The notes beneath the pieces were generated by a model, which was given only the letters and a program-made list of their open reading frames with translations, was not told the origin of the DNA and did not search any database. Positions 49,783 through 59,682 of a DNA stretch of 64,000 nt are shown one piece after another (within the stretch, counting starts at the first letter, position 1; the number at the start of each line of letters is the position of its first letter). The stretch lies in NCBI RefSeq assembly GCF_014647635.1, contig NZ_BMPO01000003.1:248001-312000 (forward strand), in the 5' to 3' direction. The position numbers and the translations under genes are program-made. Origin of the DNA: Pseudomonas matsuisoli (GTDB taxonomy: Bacteria; Pseudomonadota; Gammaproteobacteria; Pseudomonadales; Pseudomonadaceae).

Positions 49783-52700
49783 ATGAAAAGAATGTTGATT
49801 AACGCAACTCAGCCCGAAGAGTTGCGTGTTGCCCTCGTAGATGGCCAGCGCCTGTATGACCTCGACATAGAGTCTGGCGCTCGCGAACAGAAGAAAGCCA
49901 ACATCTACAAAGGCCGTATTACCCGTGTCGAACCTAGCCTCGAAGCGGCTTTCGTAGACTTCGGCGCAGAGCGTCACGGCTTCCTTCCACTAAAAGAAAT
50001 CTCCCGCGAATACTTCAAGAAATCCCCTGAAGGACGTGTGAACATTAAGGATGTTCTGTCCGAAGGTCAGGAAGTTATCGTCCAGGTCGAGAAAGAAGAG
50101 CGTGGCAACAAAGGCGCTGCGCTGACTACCTTCATCAGCTTGGCCGGCCGCTACCTCGTTCTAATGCCCAACAACCCACGTGCAGGCGGAATTTCTCGCC
50201 GCATCGAAGGTGAAGAGCGTAACGAGCTTCGCGAAGCACTGAACGGTCTCGACGCCCCCGCGGACATGGGTCTAATCGTGCGCACCGCAGGTCTCGGCCG
50301 TAGCAGCGAGGAACTGCAGTGGGATTTGGATTACCTGCTCCAGCTGTGGAACGCGATCAATGAAGCGTCAAAAGACCGCGCCGCTCCTTTCCTGATTTAT
50401 CAAGAATCCAATGTCATCATCCGCGCGATCCGTGACTATCTCCGTCAGGACATCGGCGAAGTGTTGGTCGACAGCGTCGACGCGCAAGAAGAAGCGCTGA
50501 GCTTCATTCGCCAGGTGATGCCCCAGTACCAGAACAAGATCAAGCTCTATCAGGACAGCGTGCCGCTGTTCAATCGCTTCCAGATCGAAAGCCAGATCGA
50601 AACCGCCTTCCAGCGCGAAGTGAAACTACCCTCCGGCGGTTCGATCGTGATCGATCCGACCGAAGCACTGGTTTCCATCGATATCAACTCCGCACGCGCC
50701 ACCAAAGGCGGGGACATTGAAGAAACTGCACTGCAGACGAACCTGGAAGCGGCTGAAGAAATTGCTCGCCAGCTGCGCCTGCGTGACATCGGCGGCTTGA
50801 TCGTCATCGATTTCATCGACATGACGCCGACCAAAAACCAGCGTGCCGTCGAAGACAAGATGCGCGAAGCGCTCGAAGCCGACCGCGCTCGCGTGCAGAT
50901 TGGGCGCATCTCGCGCTTCGGCCTGCTGGAAATGTCCCGCCAACGCCTGCGCCCTTCCCTGCGTGAAACCAGCGGCATCGTCTGCCCACGCTGTAACGGC
51001 CAGGGCATCATTCGCGACGTCGAATCCCTATCGCTGGCCATCCTGCGCCTGATCGAAGAAGAGGCTCTCAAGGACCGGACCGCTGAAGTCCGCGCTCGAG
51101 TCCCGTTCCAGGTCGCCGCGTTCCTGCTTAACGAAAAGCGCAACGCCATTACCAAGATCGAGCTGCGCACGCGCGCGCGCATCTTCATCCTGCCTGACGA
51201 TCACCTCGAAACGCCTAACTTCGAAGTGCAGCGTTTGCGCGACGACAACCCGGACATCATTTCCGGCCAGTCCAGCTACGAAATGGCGCCGTCCGAACCC
51301 GAAGAAGTTCAGCCCATCAGCTCGACGCGTACGCTGGTACGCCAAGAAGCAGCAGTCAAGACAGCACCCGAGCGCACGACGCCAGCACCGGCTTCGGCCG
51401 CAACGGAGCCCGCGCCTTTGGCACCGGCAACGCCTGCTTCCGAGCCAAGCATCTTCAAAGGCTTGGTGAAATCGCTGGTCAGCCTGTTCGCAGGCAAGGA
51501 TGCAGAGCCCGTCAAGGCCGAGCAGTCGCAACCTGCAAGCGAACGTCCCGCCCGCAACGGTGAGCGTCGCAACGGTCGCCAGCAAAACCGCCGCCGCGAT
51601 GGGCGTCGTGACGAGGAACGCAAACCGCGTGAAGAGCGTCAGGTGCGTGAACCCCGCGAACCTCGTGAACCTCGCGATGCGAAAGAAAACGAAGGCCGCA
51701 AACCGCGCAGTGAGCGTCCGGCCCGTGAGCCTCGCGAACCTCGTGACGACACGCGTCAAACCGAAGCGCGTACCCCTCGCGAAGATCGTGTGACCAAAGA
51801 TGAGCGCCCGGCCCGTGAAGATCGCCCCGCTCGCGAAACCAGCGAACGCCCTGAGGGAGGTCGCCGCCCACGTGGCGAGCGTCAGCGTGAACTGCGCGAG
51901 CCGCTTACAGAAACGACCGAAGAATCGGTAGTACAAGTAGTACAAGAAGAAGCGCTCAACGACGATAGCCAGGACAATGACGGCGATCGCCCGCGCCGCC
52001 GTTCACGTGGCCAGCGTCGCCGCAGCAACCGTCGGGATCGCCAGCGCGATGTCAACGAAACAGGTGATGCGTCCGAGAACGCTGGAAGCCCTGCTGAAGC
52101 GGACGCTGCTGCTAACCCATCTGAGCATCCGGTTGCCGACAAAGCCGTTGCTGTAGCCGCCTCCGTCGCCGCTGTCGCGTCCACTGCCGAGGCGCAGACT
52201 TCCGAGCCGAAAGCCGAGTCCGTCTCCACCGTTGGCGAGAAGATCGATGTCGCATTGAGCGAGCCAGAAGCGTCGCGCAGCCAGCAATCGCTGTCGTTCG
52301 AGCCGGCGAAGCCAGTTGTACCCGTCGAGCCGGCTATCGAGGATCGTCCACGTGAAGCCGCCGCCGATGCAACCGAAGAGATAGCCGCTGTCGAGGCGAC
52401 GGCTCCTGCGGTGGCAGAACCGGAAATCGCTCAGCCCGAAGCACAGCCACAGGTGTCTGACGAGAAGCCGGCAGCGGCCGCGCCAGCAGCGGATGCTACG
52501 GTAGAAGCGGTCGCGGCGCCGGCGATCCCGCAGGCCCCTAGCTCGGGTGGACGCGCGTCCAATGACCCACGTGAAGTGCGCCGTCGCCAGAAAGAAGCGG
52601 AACGCCTTGCTCGTGAAGCAGCACCTGCAGAAGAGCCCGTAATCGCACCCGTCGCGGCCATTGAGCCTGTCGTCGATGCGGACCCACGCGAGGCCGTAGT

Positions 52701-52968
52701 GACAACGCCGGCAGACGTCGTGGTGGAACCTGTGAGCAGTGATCGGGCGGCGCATGCTGAAATTCAGCAGGTTGCCGACCTTGCCAGCGATACAGTGGAA
52801 GCGGAGCAACAAACGCCTGCCTCTATCGAGCCCGAAATTCGTTCCGAAGTAGTTGAGCCCGCTTCTACGACGGAGCCGGCCGAGCCGACGGAAGCGTCTG
52901 ACGACCGTGACGTACGAAACGAGAGCGATAAGCTCAAGGACAGTACGCCGCAGAATCACAAGCCATAG
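49783..52968 (+). CDS. rne: ribonuclease E
   Basis: A 1061-residue essential endoribonuclease and degradosome scaffold. The N-terminal catalytic half (about 1-510) has an S1 domain ([32 protein letters not shown]), a 5'-sensor/RNase H-like region, and the DNase I-like site with metal-binding Asp in [15 protein letters not shown] and LIVIDFIDM. The Zn-link is C401 and C404 in [14 protein letters not shown]. After residue 510 the protein is disordered: a short amphipathic segment [15 protein letters not shown] (membrane anchor-like, about 555-570), an Arg-rich RNA-binding stretch (about 585-710, full of EPR and ERPAR repeats), and an acidic Ala/Pro/Glu-rich tail to 1061. No strong Shine-Dalgarno precedes the ATG (GGTAAC only). 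Confidence 0.97.
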   Translation: MKRMLINATQPEELRVALVDGQRLYDLDIESGAREQKKANIYKGRITRVEPSLEAAFVDFGAERHGFLPLKEISREYFKKSPEGRVNIKDVLSEGQEVIVQVEKEERGNKGAALTTFISLAGRYLVLMPNNPRAGGISRRIEGEERNELREALNGLDAPADMGLIVRTAGLGRSSEELQWDLDYLLQLWNAINEASKDRAAPFLIYQESNVIIRAIRDYLRQDIGEVLVDSVDAQEEALSFIRQVMPQYQNKIKLYQDSVPLFNRFQIESQIETAFQREVKLPSGGSIVIDPTEALVSIDINSARATKGGDIEETALQTNLEAAEEIARQLRLRDIGGLIVIDFIDMTPTKNQRAVEDKMREALEADRARVQIGRISRFGLLEMSRQRLRPSLRETSGIVCPRCNGQGIIRDVESLSLAILRLIEEEALKDRTAEVRARVPFQVAAFLLNEKRNAITKIELRTRARIFILPDDHLETPNFEVQRLRDDNPDIISGQSSYEMAPSEPEEVQPISSTRTLVRQEAAVKTAPERTTPAPASAATEPAPLAPATPASEPSIFKGLVKSLVSLFAGKDAEPVKAEQSQPASERPARNGERRNGRQQNRRRDGRRDEERKPREERQVREPREPREPRDAKENEGRKPRSERPAREPREPRDDTRQTEARTPREDRVTKDERPAREDRPARETSERPEGGRRPRGERQRELREPLTETTEESVVQVVQEEALNDDSQDNDGDRPRRRSRGQRRRSNRRDRQRDVNETGDASENAGSPAEADAAANPSEHPVADKAVAVAASVAAVASTAEAQTSEPKAESVSTVGEKIDVALSEPEASRSQQSLSFEPAKPVVPVEPAIEDRPREAAADATEEIAAVEATAPAVAEPEIAQPEAQPQVSDEKPAAAAPAADATVEAVAAPAIPQAPSSGGRASNDPREVRRRQKEAERLAREAAPAEEPVIAPVAAIEPVVDADPREAVVTTPADVVVEPVSSDRAAHAEIQQVADLASDTVEAEQQTPASIEPEIRSEVVEPASTTEPAEPTEASDDRDVRNESDKLKDSTPQNHKP

Positions 52969-52981
52969 GCTTGATGATGAA

Positions 52982-53011
52982 AAAAAGGGATGCCAATTGG
53001 CATCCCTTTTT
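52982..53011 (+). terminator. intrinsic terminator after rne
   Basis: A perfect 30-base palindrome: AAAAAGGGATGCCAA is followed directly by its reverse complement, TTGGCATCCCTTTTT. It has T-runs on both strands, begins 13 bp past the rne stop, and may also stop transcription from the DUF2058 gene on the other side. Confidence 0.93.
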
Positions 53012-53141
53012 CGTTGCAGGCCGCATTATCAAACGCGCTTAGAACTTCACACTCGCGTGCTTAGCTCGATTCCGCCAAAACGACCGCGGCCCAGCAGGGT
53101 TCATCCGGGAGGCCGCAGGCCATCGAGAAAACGCCTGCGTT

Positions 53142-53681
53142 TTACCACATGAGATCATCCGGAATTTTGTAGGCCGCGTACGGGTCGTTTTCGTCGATCT
53201 CTTCAGTGGCATCGTTGAGTGAAACCACACGTCGTGGATCGCGCTCCTGGATCTTAACCGCCACCTCGCGGGTGACCACTTCATAGCCACCGCCGTGGCG
53301 GACGATTCCCAGCGAACCCGCGCTCAGCTTGGTGCGCATAAGCGCATTGACCGAGATCCGCTTGACCTTTTTGTCATCGACGAAATTGTAATAATCGTCG
53401 GTCGTAAGCTTGGGCAAACGGCTCGTTTCGATGAGTTGTTTAATTTGCGCGGTGCGCGCTTTCTGCTCCGCTTTTTCCTGTTGCTGACGGTTCAGCTCCT
53501 GATCGCGGGCCAGCTTTTCAGCCTGTGCCTGCAATGCTGCCTTACGCTGACTGTCGTCGACTTCAACTTGCCCTTTCTTCTCCAGTCGCTGTTGCTTCTG
53601 CTTCTGGCGCCCGGCTTGTTTAGCCTGCTTTTCGTTAACCAAACCGGCTTTCAACAGCTGGTCCCGCAGTGACATGCTCAT
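53142..53681 (-). CDS. DUF2058 family protein (YaiL-like)
   Basis: A 179-residue soluble protein. Residues 5-95 are highly charged and probably coiled coil (LLKAGLVNEKQAKQAGRQKQKQQRLEKKGQVEV, KARTAQIKQLIETSRLPK). The C-terminal domain contains YYNFVDDKKVKRISVNALMRTKLSAGSLGIVRHGGGYEVV and ends NDPYAAYKIPDDLMW, the DUF2058 signature. The family role is not settled. It converges on rne; the two are separated by the rne terminator and about 130 bp with no gene. Confidence 0.88.
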   Translation of the reverse strand: MSMSLRDQLLKAGLVNEKQAKQAGRQKQKQQRLEKKGQVEVDDSQRKAALQAQAEKLARDQELNRQQQEKAEQKARTAQIKQLIETSRLPKLTTDDYYNFVDDKKVKRISVNALMRTKLSAGSLGIVRHGGGYEVVTREVAVKIQERDPRRVVSLNDATEEIDENDPYAAYKIPDDLMW

Positions 53682-53984
53682 CTGATCGAACTCTCTTGCT
53701 TCGACACGGGTGAATCTGAGGCGCTGGCGTTATCGTCCAACGCATGAACAGTGTTTTGCCACTCCACTGGATAAGCTACAAATATGATCCAAGGGTTCAA
53801 ATGGAATGCTTACCTAATCGAACGTTTTTAGTGGGGCGGGCTTTAGGATCCGCCGCACTTAAAAGTTGCCGGCCTGACGCGCTCCGACGAAATCAGGATT
53901 ACCGTGGTGGCGCGTCTGTACCGCATTGAACTTGAAGCAATCTTTTCACTGCAATAGTCGACGCGCAAACGCAGTCATCCTTTT
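53682..53984. other. gene-poor spacer between the DUF2058 and mazG genes
   Basis: About 300 bp, AT-richer than the surroundings in its first half. A 61-codon plus-strand ORF (53744-53929) lacks a ribosome site and a recognisable product. An imperfect hairpin with one mismatch (GTGGGGCGG at 53831-53839 against CCGCCGCAC at 53850-53858) is the only structure seen. Nothing else can be supported. Confidence 0.4.
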
Positions 53985-54815
53985 CTACGTCTGGCGAGGC
54001 CCTGCCTCCAAGTTCTTGGCATCGACCCATAATCGCTCCATCTCATCGAGTCCCGTCCCTTCAAGCGTATTCCCGCCAGCTTTTACGGTCATTTCAATGT
54101 GCCGGAAACGCCGCTCGAACTTCGAATTGGCATCCCGCAGTGCGCCCTCTGGATCAACGCTGAGATGGCGCGCAAGGTTCACCACCGCAAACATCAAGTC
54201 GCCCACCTCTTCGACCTGCGCGGCATGATCCTGGCGGGACATGGCCTCTACCACTTCGTCGAGTTCTTCGCGAACTTTCTCAACAACAGGTGGCGCATCT
54301 GACCAGTCGAAACCGACGGTTGCGGCACGTTTCTGAAGTTTGGCCGCACGGGAAACCGCAGGCAGGGTCGCTGGGACATCGTCCAGCAGTGACAACTGCT
54401 CCGGAGCCGCTGCTTTCTCCGCGCGCTCTTCGGCTTTTATGGCTTCCCAGCGCTGCTTGATTGCCGCCTGGTCCAAGCGAGGTAAGTCCAACGCGCCATA
54501 GAGATCGCCATCGGGAAATACATGCGGATGACGACGAACGAGCTTTCGGGTGATCTCATTTACCACCGTCGCAAAATCGAAGCGACCGTCTTCTCGACCT
54601 AATTGGCTGTAATAGACCACTTGAAACAGAAGGTCGCCGAGCTCGCCAGGCAGGTGATCGAAATCTTCCCGCTCGATCGCGTCGGCCACCTCGTAGGCTT
54701 CTTCCAACGTATGGGGCACGATCGTGCGATACGTCTGTTCGAGATCCCATGGGCAACCATGCTGCGGATCACGCAGACGCGCCATGAGGTGCAATAGATC
54801 GTCGAGCCTATACAT
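53985..54815 (-). CDS. mazG: nucleoside triphosphate pyrophosphohydrolase
   Basis: A 276-residue two-domain MazG that hydrolyses NTPs and dNTPs to monophosphates and pyrophosphate. The first MazG domain has the metal motif LEEAYEVADAIEREDFDHLPGELGDLLFQVV; the second has EEVGDLMFAVVNLARHLSVDPEGALRDANSKFERRF. It begins MYRLDDLLHLMARLRDPQHGCPWD. It lies 80 bp after relA on the same strand, as in E. coli and Pseudomonas, where MazG may offset the stringent response. Confidence 0.95.
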   Translation of the reverse strand: MYRLDDLLHLMARLRDPQHGCPWDLEQTYRTIVPHTLEEAYEVADAIEREDFDHLPGELGDLLFQVVYYSQLGREDGRFDFATVVNEITRKLVRRHPHVFPDGDLYGALDLPRLDQAAIKQRWEAIKAEERAEKAAAPEQLSLLDDVPATLPAVSRAAKLQKRAATVGFDWSDAPPVVEKVREELDEVVEAMSRQDHAAQVEEVGDLMFAVVNLARHLSVDPEGALRDANSKFERRFRHIEMTVKAGGNTLEGTGLDEMERLWVDAKNLEAGPRQT

Positions 54816-54895
54816 AGGCGTCTGTCGCTCCCCAAACTAGCTGCGCTGCACCGAGCCATCGCCCGTTGCCGCGCAAAACCCGCGAAATGCCCGGT

Positions 54896-57139
54896 CTACG
54901 CAGTGCGATTGCGCCGAGCTTCGATGATGTTCGGTAATTGGGAGACCCTAGCGAGCAGTCGGCCCAAGGCATCCAGACCTGGAATCTCGATTGTCAGGGA
55001 CATGGACGCGGTATTGTCGTCTTTGTTGGAGCGCGTATTGACCGCAAGCACGTTGATCCGCTCATTCAATAAGACCTGGGACACATCGCGCAGCAGTCCC
55101 GATCGGTCGTACGCCTTGATCAATATGTCGACCGGATAGGTCGACACGGGTACCGGCCCCCAACTTACCTGGATCATGCGCTCGGGCTCACGTCCGGACA
55201 GTTGCAATACAGTCGCGCAATCCTGGCGATGGATCGTAACGCCCCTTCCCAAAGTGATGTAGCCAACGATGGGATCTCCAGGCAGCGGCTGGCAGCACCC
55301 TGCGATCTGCGTTAGTAGATTACCGACACCTTGTATCTGTACATCGCCACGACGCCCGCCTGGTTTGGAGCTCGGCCGTTTGGGAATGAGCTCGATCTGC
55401 TCGTCGGCACGATCCGGCTCGACCAATTGCTGCGCCTGATTGACCAACTGGGCAAGTCGAAGATCACCCGCCCCCAATGCAGCGAACATGTCTTCGCCGG
55501 TGCGCAGGTTGGCTTTTTCTGCCAGCTTCTCGTAGTCCACTGGAGGCAAGGCCAGGCGCGAGAGCTCCCGCTCGAGCAACGTCTTGCCAGCTGCGACGTT
55601 CTGGTCGCGTGCTTGCAGCTTGAACCAATGAACGATCTTGGCCCGTGCGCGGGAGGTGCTGACGTAGCCCAGGTTCGGGTTGAGCCAATCACGGCTGGGT
55701 CCGCTGTGCTTGCCGGTGATGATCTCTACCTGCTCACCGGTCTGCAGCGTGTAGTTCAACGGCACGATCCGTCCGTTGATCTTCGCGCCACGGCAGTTGT
55801 GCCCTACCTCGGTATGCACTCGGTAGGCGAAATCCAATGGTGTCGCGCCTTTGGGCAGATCGATCGCATGGCCATCAGGGGTAAATACATAGACGCGATC
55901 CGGCTCGATATCGACCCGCAGCTGATCCGCCAATCCGCCAATATCACCTAGCTCCTCATGCCACTCGAGCACTTGCCGGAGCCAGGAAATCTTCTCTTCA
56001 TAGTGAGACGAGCCCGATTTGACATCCGTGCCTTTATAGCGCCAGTGCGCGCATACACCGAGCTCGGCCTCCTCATGCATGGCGTGGGTGCGGATCTGCA
56101 CCTCCAACACCTTGCCCTCGGGCCCGATCACCGCGGTATGCAGCGAGCGATAGCCGTTTTCCTTGGGGTTGGCGATGTAGTCGTCGAATTCCTTCGGAAT
56201 GTGGCGCCACAGGGTGTGCACGATACCCAGGGCGGTGTAGCAGTCGCGCATTTCCGGCACCAGCACACGCACCGCGCGAACATCGTAGATCTGGCTGAAC
56301 TCGAGGCCTTTTCGGCGCATCTTCCGCCAGATGGAATAGATGTGCTTGGCCCGACCGCTGATGTCGGACTTAATCCCGGTCGCCGTCAGCTCATCTTTGA
56401 GCTGCTGCATGACGCTGTTGATGTACTGCTCGCGATCGAGCCGACGCTCATGGAGCAGCTTGGCGATCTGCTTGTATTGCTCGGGCTCGAGATAACGAAA
56501 GGACAGATCCTCGAGTTCCCATTTGATATGGCCAATGCCCAGACGATGCGCTAGGGGGGCATAGATATCGAACACCTCACGCGCGACGCGGTTGCGCTTT
56601 TCGTCGTCGGCCGTCTTTACCGCCCGTATGGCACAGGTGCGCTCCGCGAGCTTGATCAGCGCGACGCGTACGTCGTCGACCATCGCCACCAGCATCTTGC
56701 GCAAGTTCTCGACCTGCGCTTGAGTCCCGAGCACCAACGATTGCCTTGGATTGAGGCTGGCGCTGATGGCAGCCATGCGCAACACGCCTTCGACCAGTTT
56801 CGCGACGGTGTCGCCGAAGCGCTTATGCACCTCGACAAGGTCGGTCTTGCCTTCTCGGACCGCCCGATAGATCACGGCGGCGACGAGCGAATCCTGATCG
56901 AGGCGAAGATCGGCCAGTATTTCTGCAATCTCCAACCCGGTCTGAAAACTCGACGTCCCCTCAACCCAGAGATTCTGTGCGGCGTTGGCCTGTTGCTCGA
57001 CACCGCGCGCGAACTCACAGGCAGCGCCAAGCGACGCCCGATCCAGCAAGGGGTCGAGGCTGACAACATGATCGAGCCACGCCTCGAGGTTGATGCTGCC
57101 ATCCGTGTTGATCGGCTGATGCGCTCTAACCTGTACCAT
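54896..57139 (-). CDS. relA: (p)ppGpp synthetase RelA
   Basis: A 747-residue ribosome-associated enzyme that makes (p)ppGpp on amino acid starvation. The N-terminal hydrolase-like domain lacks the HD metal motif (AAVIYRAVREGKTDLVE), so it is a synthetase-only RelA, not SpoT. The synthetase domain holds GLEFSQIYDVRAVRVLV, DYIANPKENGYRSLHTAV and EVQIRTHAMHEEAELGVCAHWRYK. A TGS domain (VYVFTPDGHAIDLPKGATPLDFAYRVH) and a C-terminal ACT domain (VDILIKAYDRSGLLRDVSQVL) follow. It lies between rlmD and mazG, the usual arrangement. Length is normal. Confidence 0.97.
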   Translation of the reverse strand: MVQVRAHQPINTDGSINLEAWLDHVVSLDPLLDRASLGAACEFARGVEQQANAAQNLWVEGTSSFQTGLEIAEILADLRLDQDSLVAAVIYRAVREGKTDLVEVHKRFGDTVAKLVEGVLRMAAISASLNPRQSLVLGTQAQVENLRKMLVAMVDDVRVALIKLAERTCAIRAVKTADDEKRNRVAREVFDIYAPLAHRLGIGHIKWELEDLSFRYLEPEQYKQIAKLLHERRLDREQYINSVMQQLKDELTATGIKSDISGRAKHIYSIWRKMRRKGLEFSQIYDVRAVRVLVPEMRDCYTALGIVHTLWRHIPKEFDDYIANPKENGYRSLHTAVIGPEGKVLEVQIRTHAMHEEAELGVCAHWRYKGTDVKSGSSHYEEKISWLRQVLEWHEELGDIGGLADQLRVDIEPDRVYVFTPDGHAIDLPKGATPLDFAYRVHTEVGHNCRGAKINGRIVPLNYTLQTGEQVEIITGKHSGPSRDWLNPNLGYVSTSRARAKIVHWFKLQARDQNVAAGKTLLERELSRLALPPVDYEKLAEKANLRTGEDMFAALGAGDLRLAQLVNQAQQLVEPDRADEQIELIPKRPSSKPGGRRGDVQIQGVGNLLTQIAGCCQPLPGDPIVGYITLGRGVTIHRQDCATVLQLSGREPERMIQVSWGPVPVSTYPVDILIKAYDRSGLLRDVSQVLLNERINVLAVNTRSNKDDNTASMSLTIEIPGLDALGRLLARVSQLPNIIEARRNRTA

Positions 57140-57294
57140 CTCGCTTACCTTCGCTCAGGGCTCACCGTGGGGTGAACCGGAATACCGGCAGTCACTCGCC
57201 GGTCACCTCAACTTCAAAGAACGATACCACCGCAGCCTTTCGTAGCATTCATCGACTCGTTTCATTTTGCTATCAAGCCGCGTGCCAGTCGGGG

Positions 57295-58647
57295 TCAGCG
57301 TCTTTCAAACAATGCCATCGCTTCGACATGAGCCGTCTGCGGGAACATATCCATCACCCCTGCGCGCACCATCCTGTAGTCATGGGCAATCAGTTCAGCT
57401 GCATCACGCGCCAACGTCGCAGGGTTACAGGAAACGTACAGCACCCGCTCGGCCGTCCAGGACGCTGCCTGGCGAACGATTTCCAACGCGCCCTCCCGTG
57501 GCGGATCGAGCACAATGATGTCGTAAGCCTGTTGCCCCCACGGGGCATCGACCAGCGGCTTCGACAGGTCCGCCTGGAAAAAGTGCGCGTTATCGATGCC
57601 GTTACGCCGGGCATTCCAATTGGCACGCGCCACCATGTCCTCCGCACCTTCGACGCCAACGACCTGCGCGGCCTCGCGCGCCATCGGCAAGGAAAAGTTA
57701 CCGAGCCCACTAAACAAGTCGAGCACCCGCTTGCCGCCGAGTGGGCCGAGCCAGTCGAGCGCCTGCCGGACCATCGTGTCGTTGACCGCCGCATTGACCT
57801 GAATGAAGTCGCCTGGCCGGTATTCCAACGTCAGCGCCCAGGATGGCAACGAATAGGTCAGCAACGCCCCCGGCTCATAAGCAACGGGAGCCCCACTGCC
57901 CTGCAACCAGAGTTGCGCGGCATGCGCGGCGCAAAATGCTTGCAGCCGGACAAGATCGGGGGGCGAAAGGGGTTGGGTATGACGAATCAGCACCGCAACC
58001 GCATCTCCGTGGAACAGCTCGACATGCCCGATGGCCCGCGGACGCTCCAACCCGCCCAGCACACCCGAGAGCGCATTCAGCAGCGGACGTAACACCGGGG
58101 CCAGCACGATGCAGTCGTCTATCCCAACGATCGCCTGACTGGAGGACTCTCGGAAGCCCACCTCGAGACGTTCCAATGCTTCGTTCCAACGAACCGCGAT
58201 GCGTGCCCGGCGCCGATAGCCAAACGCAGGCCCCGTCAATGGCTCTGCCCATCGCTGCGGCACGAGTTGTCCCTGACGCAATAGCTGGTCGGCCAGCGTG
58301 CGCTGTTTGAGCAGCAATTGCTCTTCGGCGCCCAGATGTTGCAGCGTGCAACCGCCACAACGGCGCGCCCAGGGACACGGTTCGTCCTGGCGCAAGGTGC
58401 TGGCCGCGGTGACCCGCTCAGTGCGGGCTTCGACGATCTGACCACGCGCGGCCAGCACGCGCGCCTGCACCTCTTCGCCAGGCAGTGCCCCGCTGACGAA
58501 CCACGTCCGCCCTTCAAAAAAACCGATCCCACGGCCGTCATCAGCCATGCGCTCAATGTTCAGCAGCTGCTTCTTGCCCGTCGGCACCGCCACTTTGCGA
58601 GTGCCGCCGCTCGGCTGAAACCGCAACCCACCACTACGCCTGGCCAT
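57295..58647 (-). CDS. rlmD: 23S rRNA (uracil-1939-C5)-methyltransferase RlmD
   Basis: A 450-residue SAM-dependent methyltransferase. An N-terminal TRAM-like region is followed by 4Fe-4S cluster cysteines in PCPWARRCGGCTLQHL. The methyltransferase domain has VLDLFSGLGNFSLPMA for SAM and DPPREGALE for the DPPR motif; catalytic Cys in VLYVSCNPATLARD completes the RumA signature. It is 155 bp upstream of relA and 17 bp downstream of cysM on the same strand. Length is standard. Confidence 0.95.
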   Translation of the reverse strand: MARRSGGLRFQPSGGTRKVAVPTGKKQLLNIERMADDGRGIGFFEGRTWFVSGALPGEEVQARVLAARGQIVEARTERVTAASTLRQDEPCPWARRCGGCTLQHLGAEEQLLLKQRTLADQLLRQGQLVPQRWAEPLTGPAFGYRRRARIAVRWNEALERLEVGFRESSSQAIVGIDDCIVLAPVLRPLLNALSGVLGGLERPRAIGHVELFHGDAVAVLIRHTQPLSPPDLVRLQAFCAAHAAQLWLQGSGAPVAYEPGALLTYSLPSWALTLEYRPGDFIQVNAAVNDTMVRQALDWLGPLGGKRVLDLFSGLGNFSLPMAREAAQVVGVEGAEDMVARANWNARRNGIDNAHFFQADLSKPLVDAPWGQQAYDIIVLDPPREGALEIVRQAASWTAERVLYVSCNPATLARDAAELIAHDYRMVRAGVMDMFPQTAHVEAMALFERR

Positions 58648-58664
58648 AGCCCATCCTGCTCATT

Positions 58665-59564
58665 TCAACGCGGGTCATACACGCCTGTGGATAGATAACG
58701 ATCACCGCGATCGCAAATGATCGCGACCATGACGGCATTCTCGACTTCCTTGGAAAGCCGCAGCATTGCAGCGACAGCGCCGCCCGACGAGACGCCACAG
58801 AAGATGCCCTCTTCCTGTGCCAGACGTCTCATTGTGGTTTCCGCCTCGACCTGTCCCATGTCCACGACCCGGTCTACACGAGATGCGTCGTAGATCTTCG
58901 GAAGGTAGGCTTCCGGCCAACGACGAATCCCTGGAATGGAGGCGCCCTCTTGCGGCTGCAGGCCCACGATTTGAACCGCCGGATTCTGTTCCTTCAGGTA
59001 ACGCGAGGTACCCATGATGGTTCCGGTGGTGCCCATCGAGCTGATGAAGTGCGTGATCGCCCCGCCGGTTTGCCGCCACAGCTCAGGGCCAGTGCCCGTG
59101 TAATGCGCGACCGGATTATCGGCGTTGCCGAACTGGTCAAGCACCTTGCCCTGTCCCTCGTTTTGCATGCGCAAGGCGAGGTCGCGCGCACCTTCCATGC
59201 CTTCTTCACGCGTGACAAGAATCAATTCGGCGCCGTACGCACTCATGGCAGCTTTACGCTCCGCACTCATGTTGTCGGGCATGATCAGTTTCATGCGATA
59301 GCCTTTGATCGCAGCCACCATCGCCAGGGCAATACCCGTGTTGCCGGAAGTTGCTTCGATCAGCGTGTCACCGGGTTCGATGGCCCCGCTGAGTTCAGCG
59401 CGCTCGATCATCGACAACGCCGGTCGATCCTTGACCGAGCCCGCGGGGTTATTGCCCTCGAGCTTGACCAGCAGCGTATTGCTCGTCTCGCCAGGCAAGC
59501 GCTGAAGACGGACCAGGGGTGTGTTGCCAATGCATTCGGCGATCGTAGGGTAATGCGCGGTCAT
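58665..59564 (-). CDS. cysM: cysteine synthase B
   Basis: A 299-residue PLP enzyme that makes cysteine, or S-sulfocysteine, from O-acetylserine and sulfide or thiosulfate. The PLP lysine is in LEGNNPAGSVKDRPALSMIE. The TSGNTGIALAMVAA loop binds the phosphate and substrate. GTTGTIMGTSRYLKE and VSSGGAVAAMLRLSKE are also present. The NNPAGSVKDR form and length fit CysM rather than CysK. It ends 17 bp before rlmD, as in Pseudomonas. A 118-bp spacer with no gene separates it from the iron-uptake genes. Confidence 0.94.
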   Translation of the reverse strand: MTAHYPTIAECIGNTPLVRLQRLPGETSNTLLVKLEGNNPAGSVKDRPALSMIERAELSGAIEPGDTLIEATSGNTGIALAMVAAIKGYRMKLIMPDNMSAERKAAMSAYGAELILVTREEGMEGARDLALRMQNEGQGKVLDQFGNADNPVAHYTGTGPELWRQTGGAITHFISSMGTTGTIMGTSRYLKEQNPAVQIVGLQPQEGASIPGIRRWPEAYLPKIYDASRVDRVVDMGQVEAETTMRRLAQEEGIFCGVSSGGAVAAMLRLSKEVENAVMVAIICDRGDRYLSTGVYDPR

Positions 59565-59682
59565 GACGTCGATCGAGTCCTGGCGGCTGAAAAAGGGCAG
59601 TCATGATACCGGCAAATCGGCGCTCGCCCTACTCCGGGACGACCGCAGGAACGCTGCCGGCAGCGATTGAAACGAAGCCGGC

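Noticed and set aside
51640-51870. Apparent tandem DNA repeat inside rne
   Set aside because: It is the Arg/Pro/Glu repeat of the RNase E scaffold region, with degenerate units; it is not a CRISPR or mobile repeat.
50550-51945. Long open frames antisense to rne
   Set aside because: They mirror the GC-rich codon pattern of rne. The products are Arg- and Phe-rich and of no recognisable type.
53744-53929. 61-codon plus-strand ORF between the DUF2058 and mazG genes
   Set aside because: It has no ribosome site, no hydrophobic or known motif, and unlikely composition.
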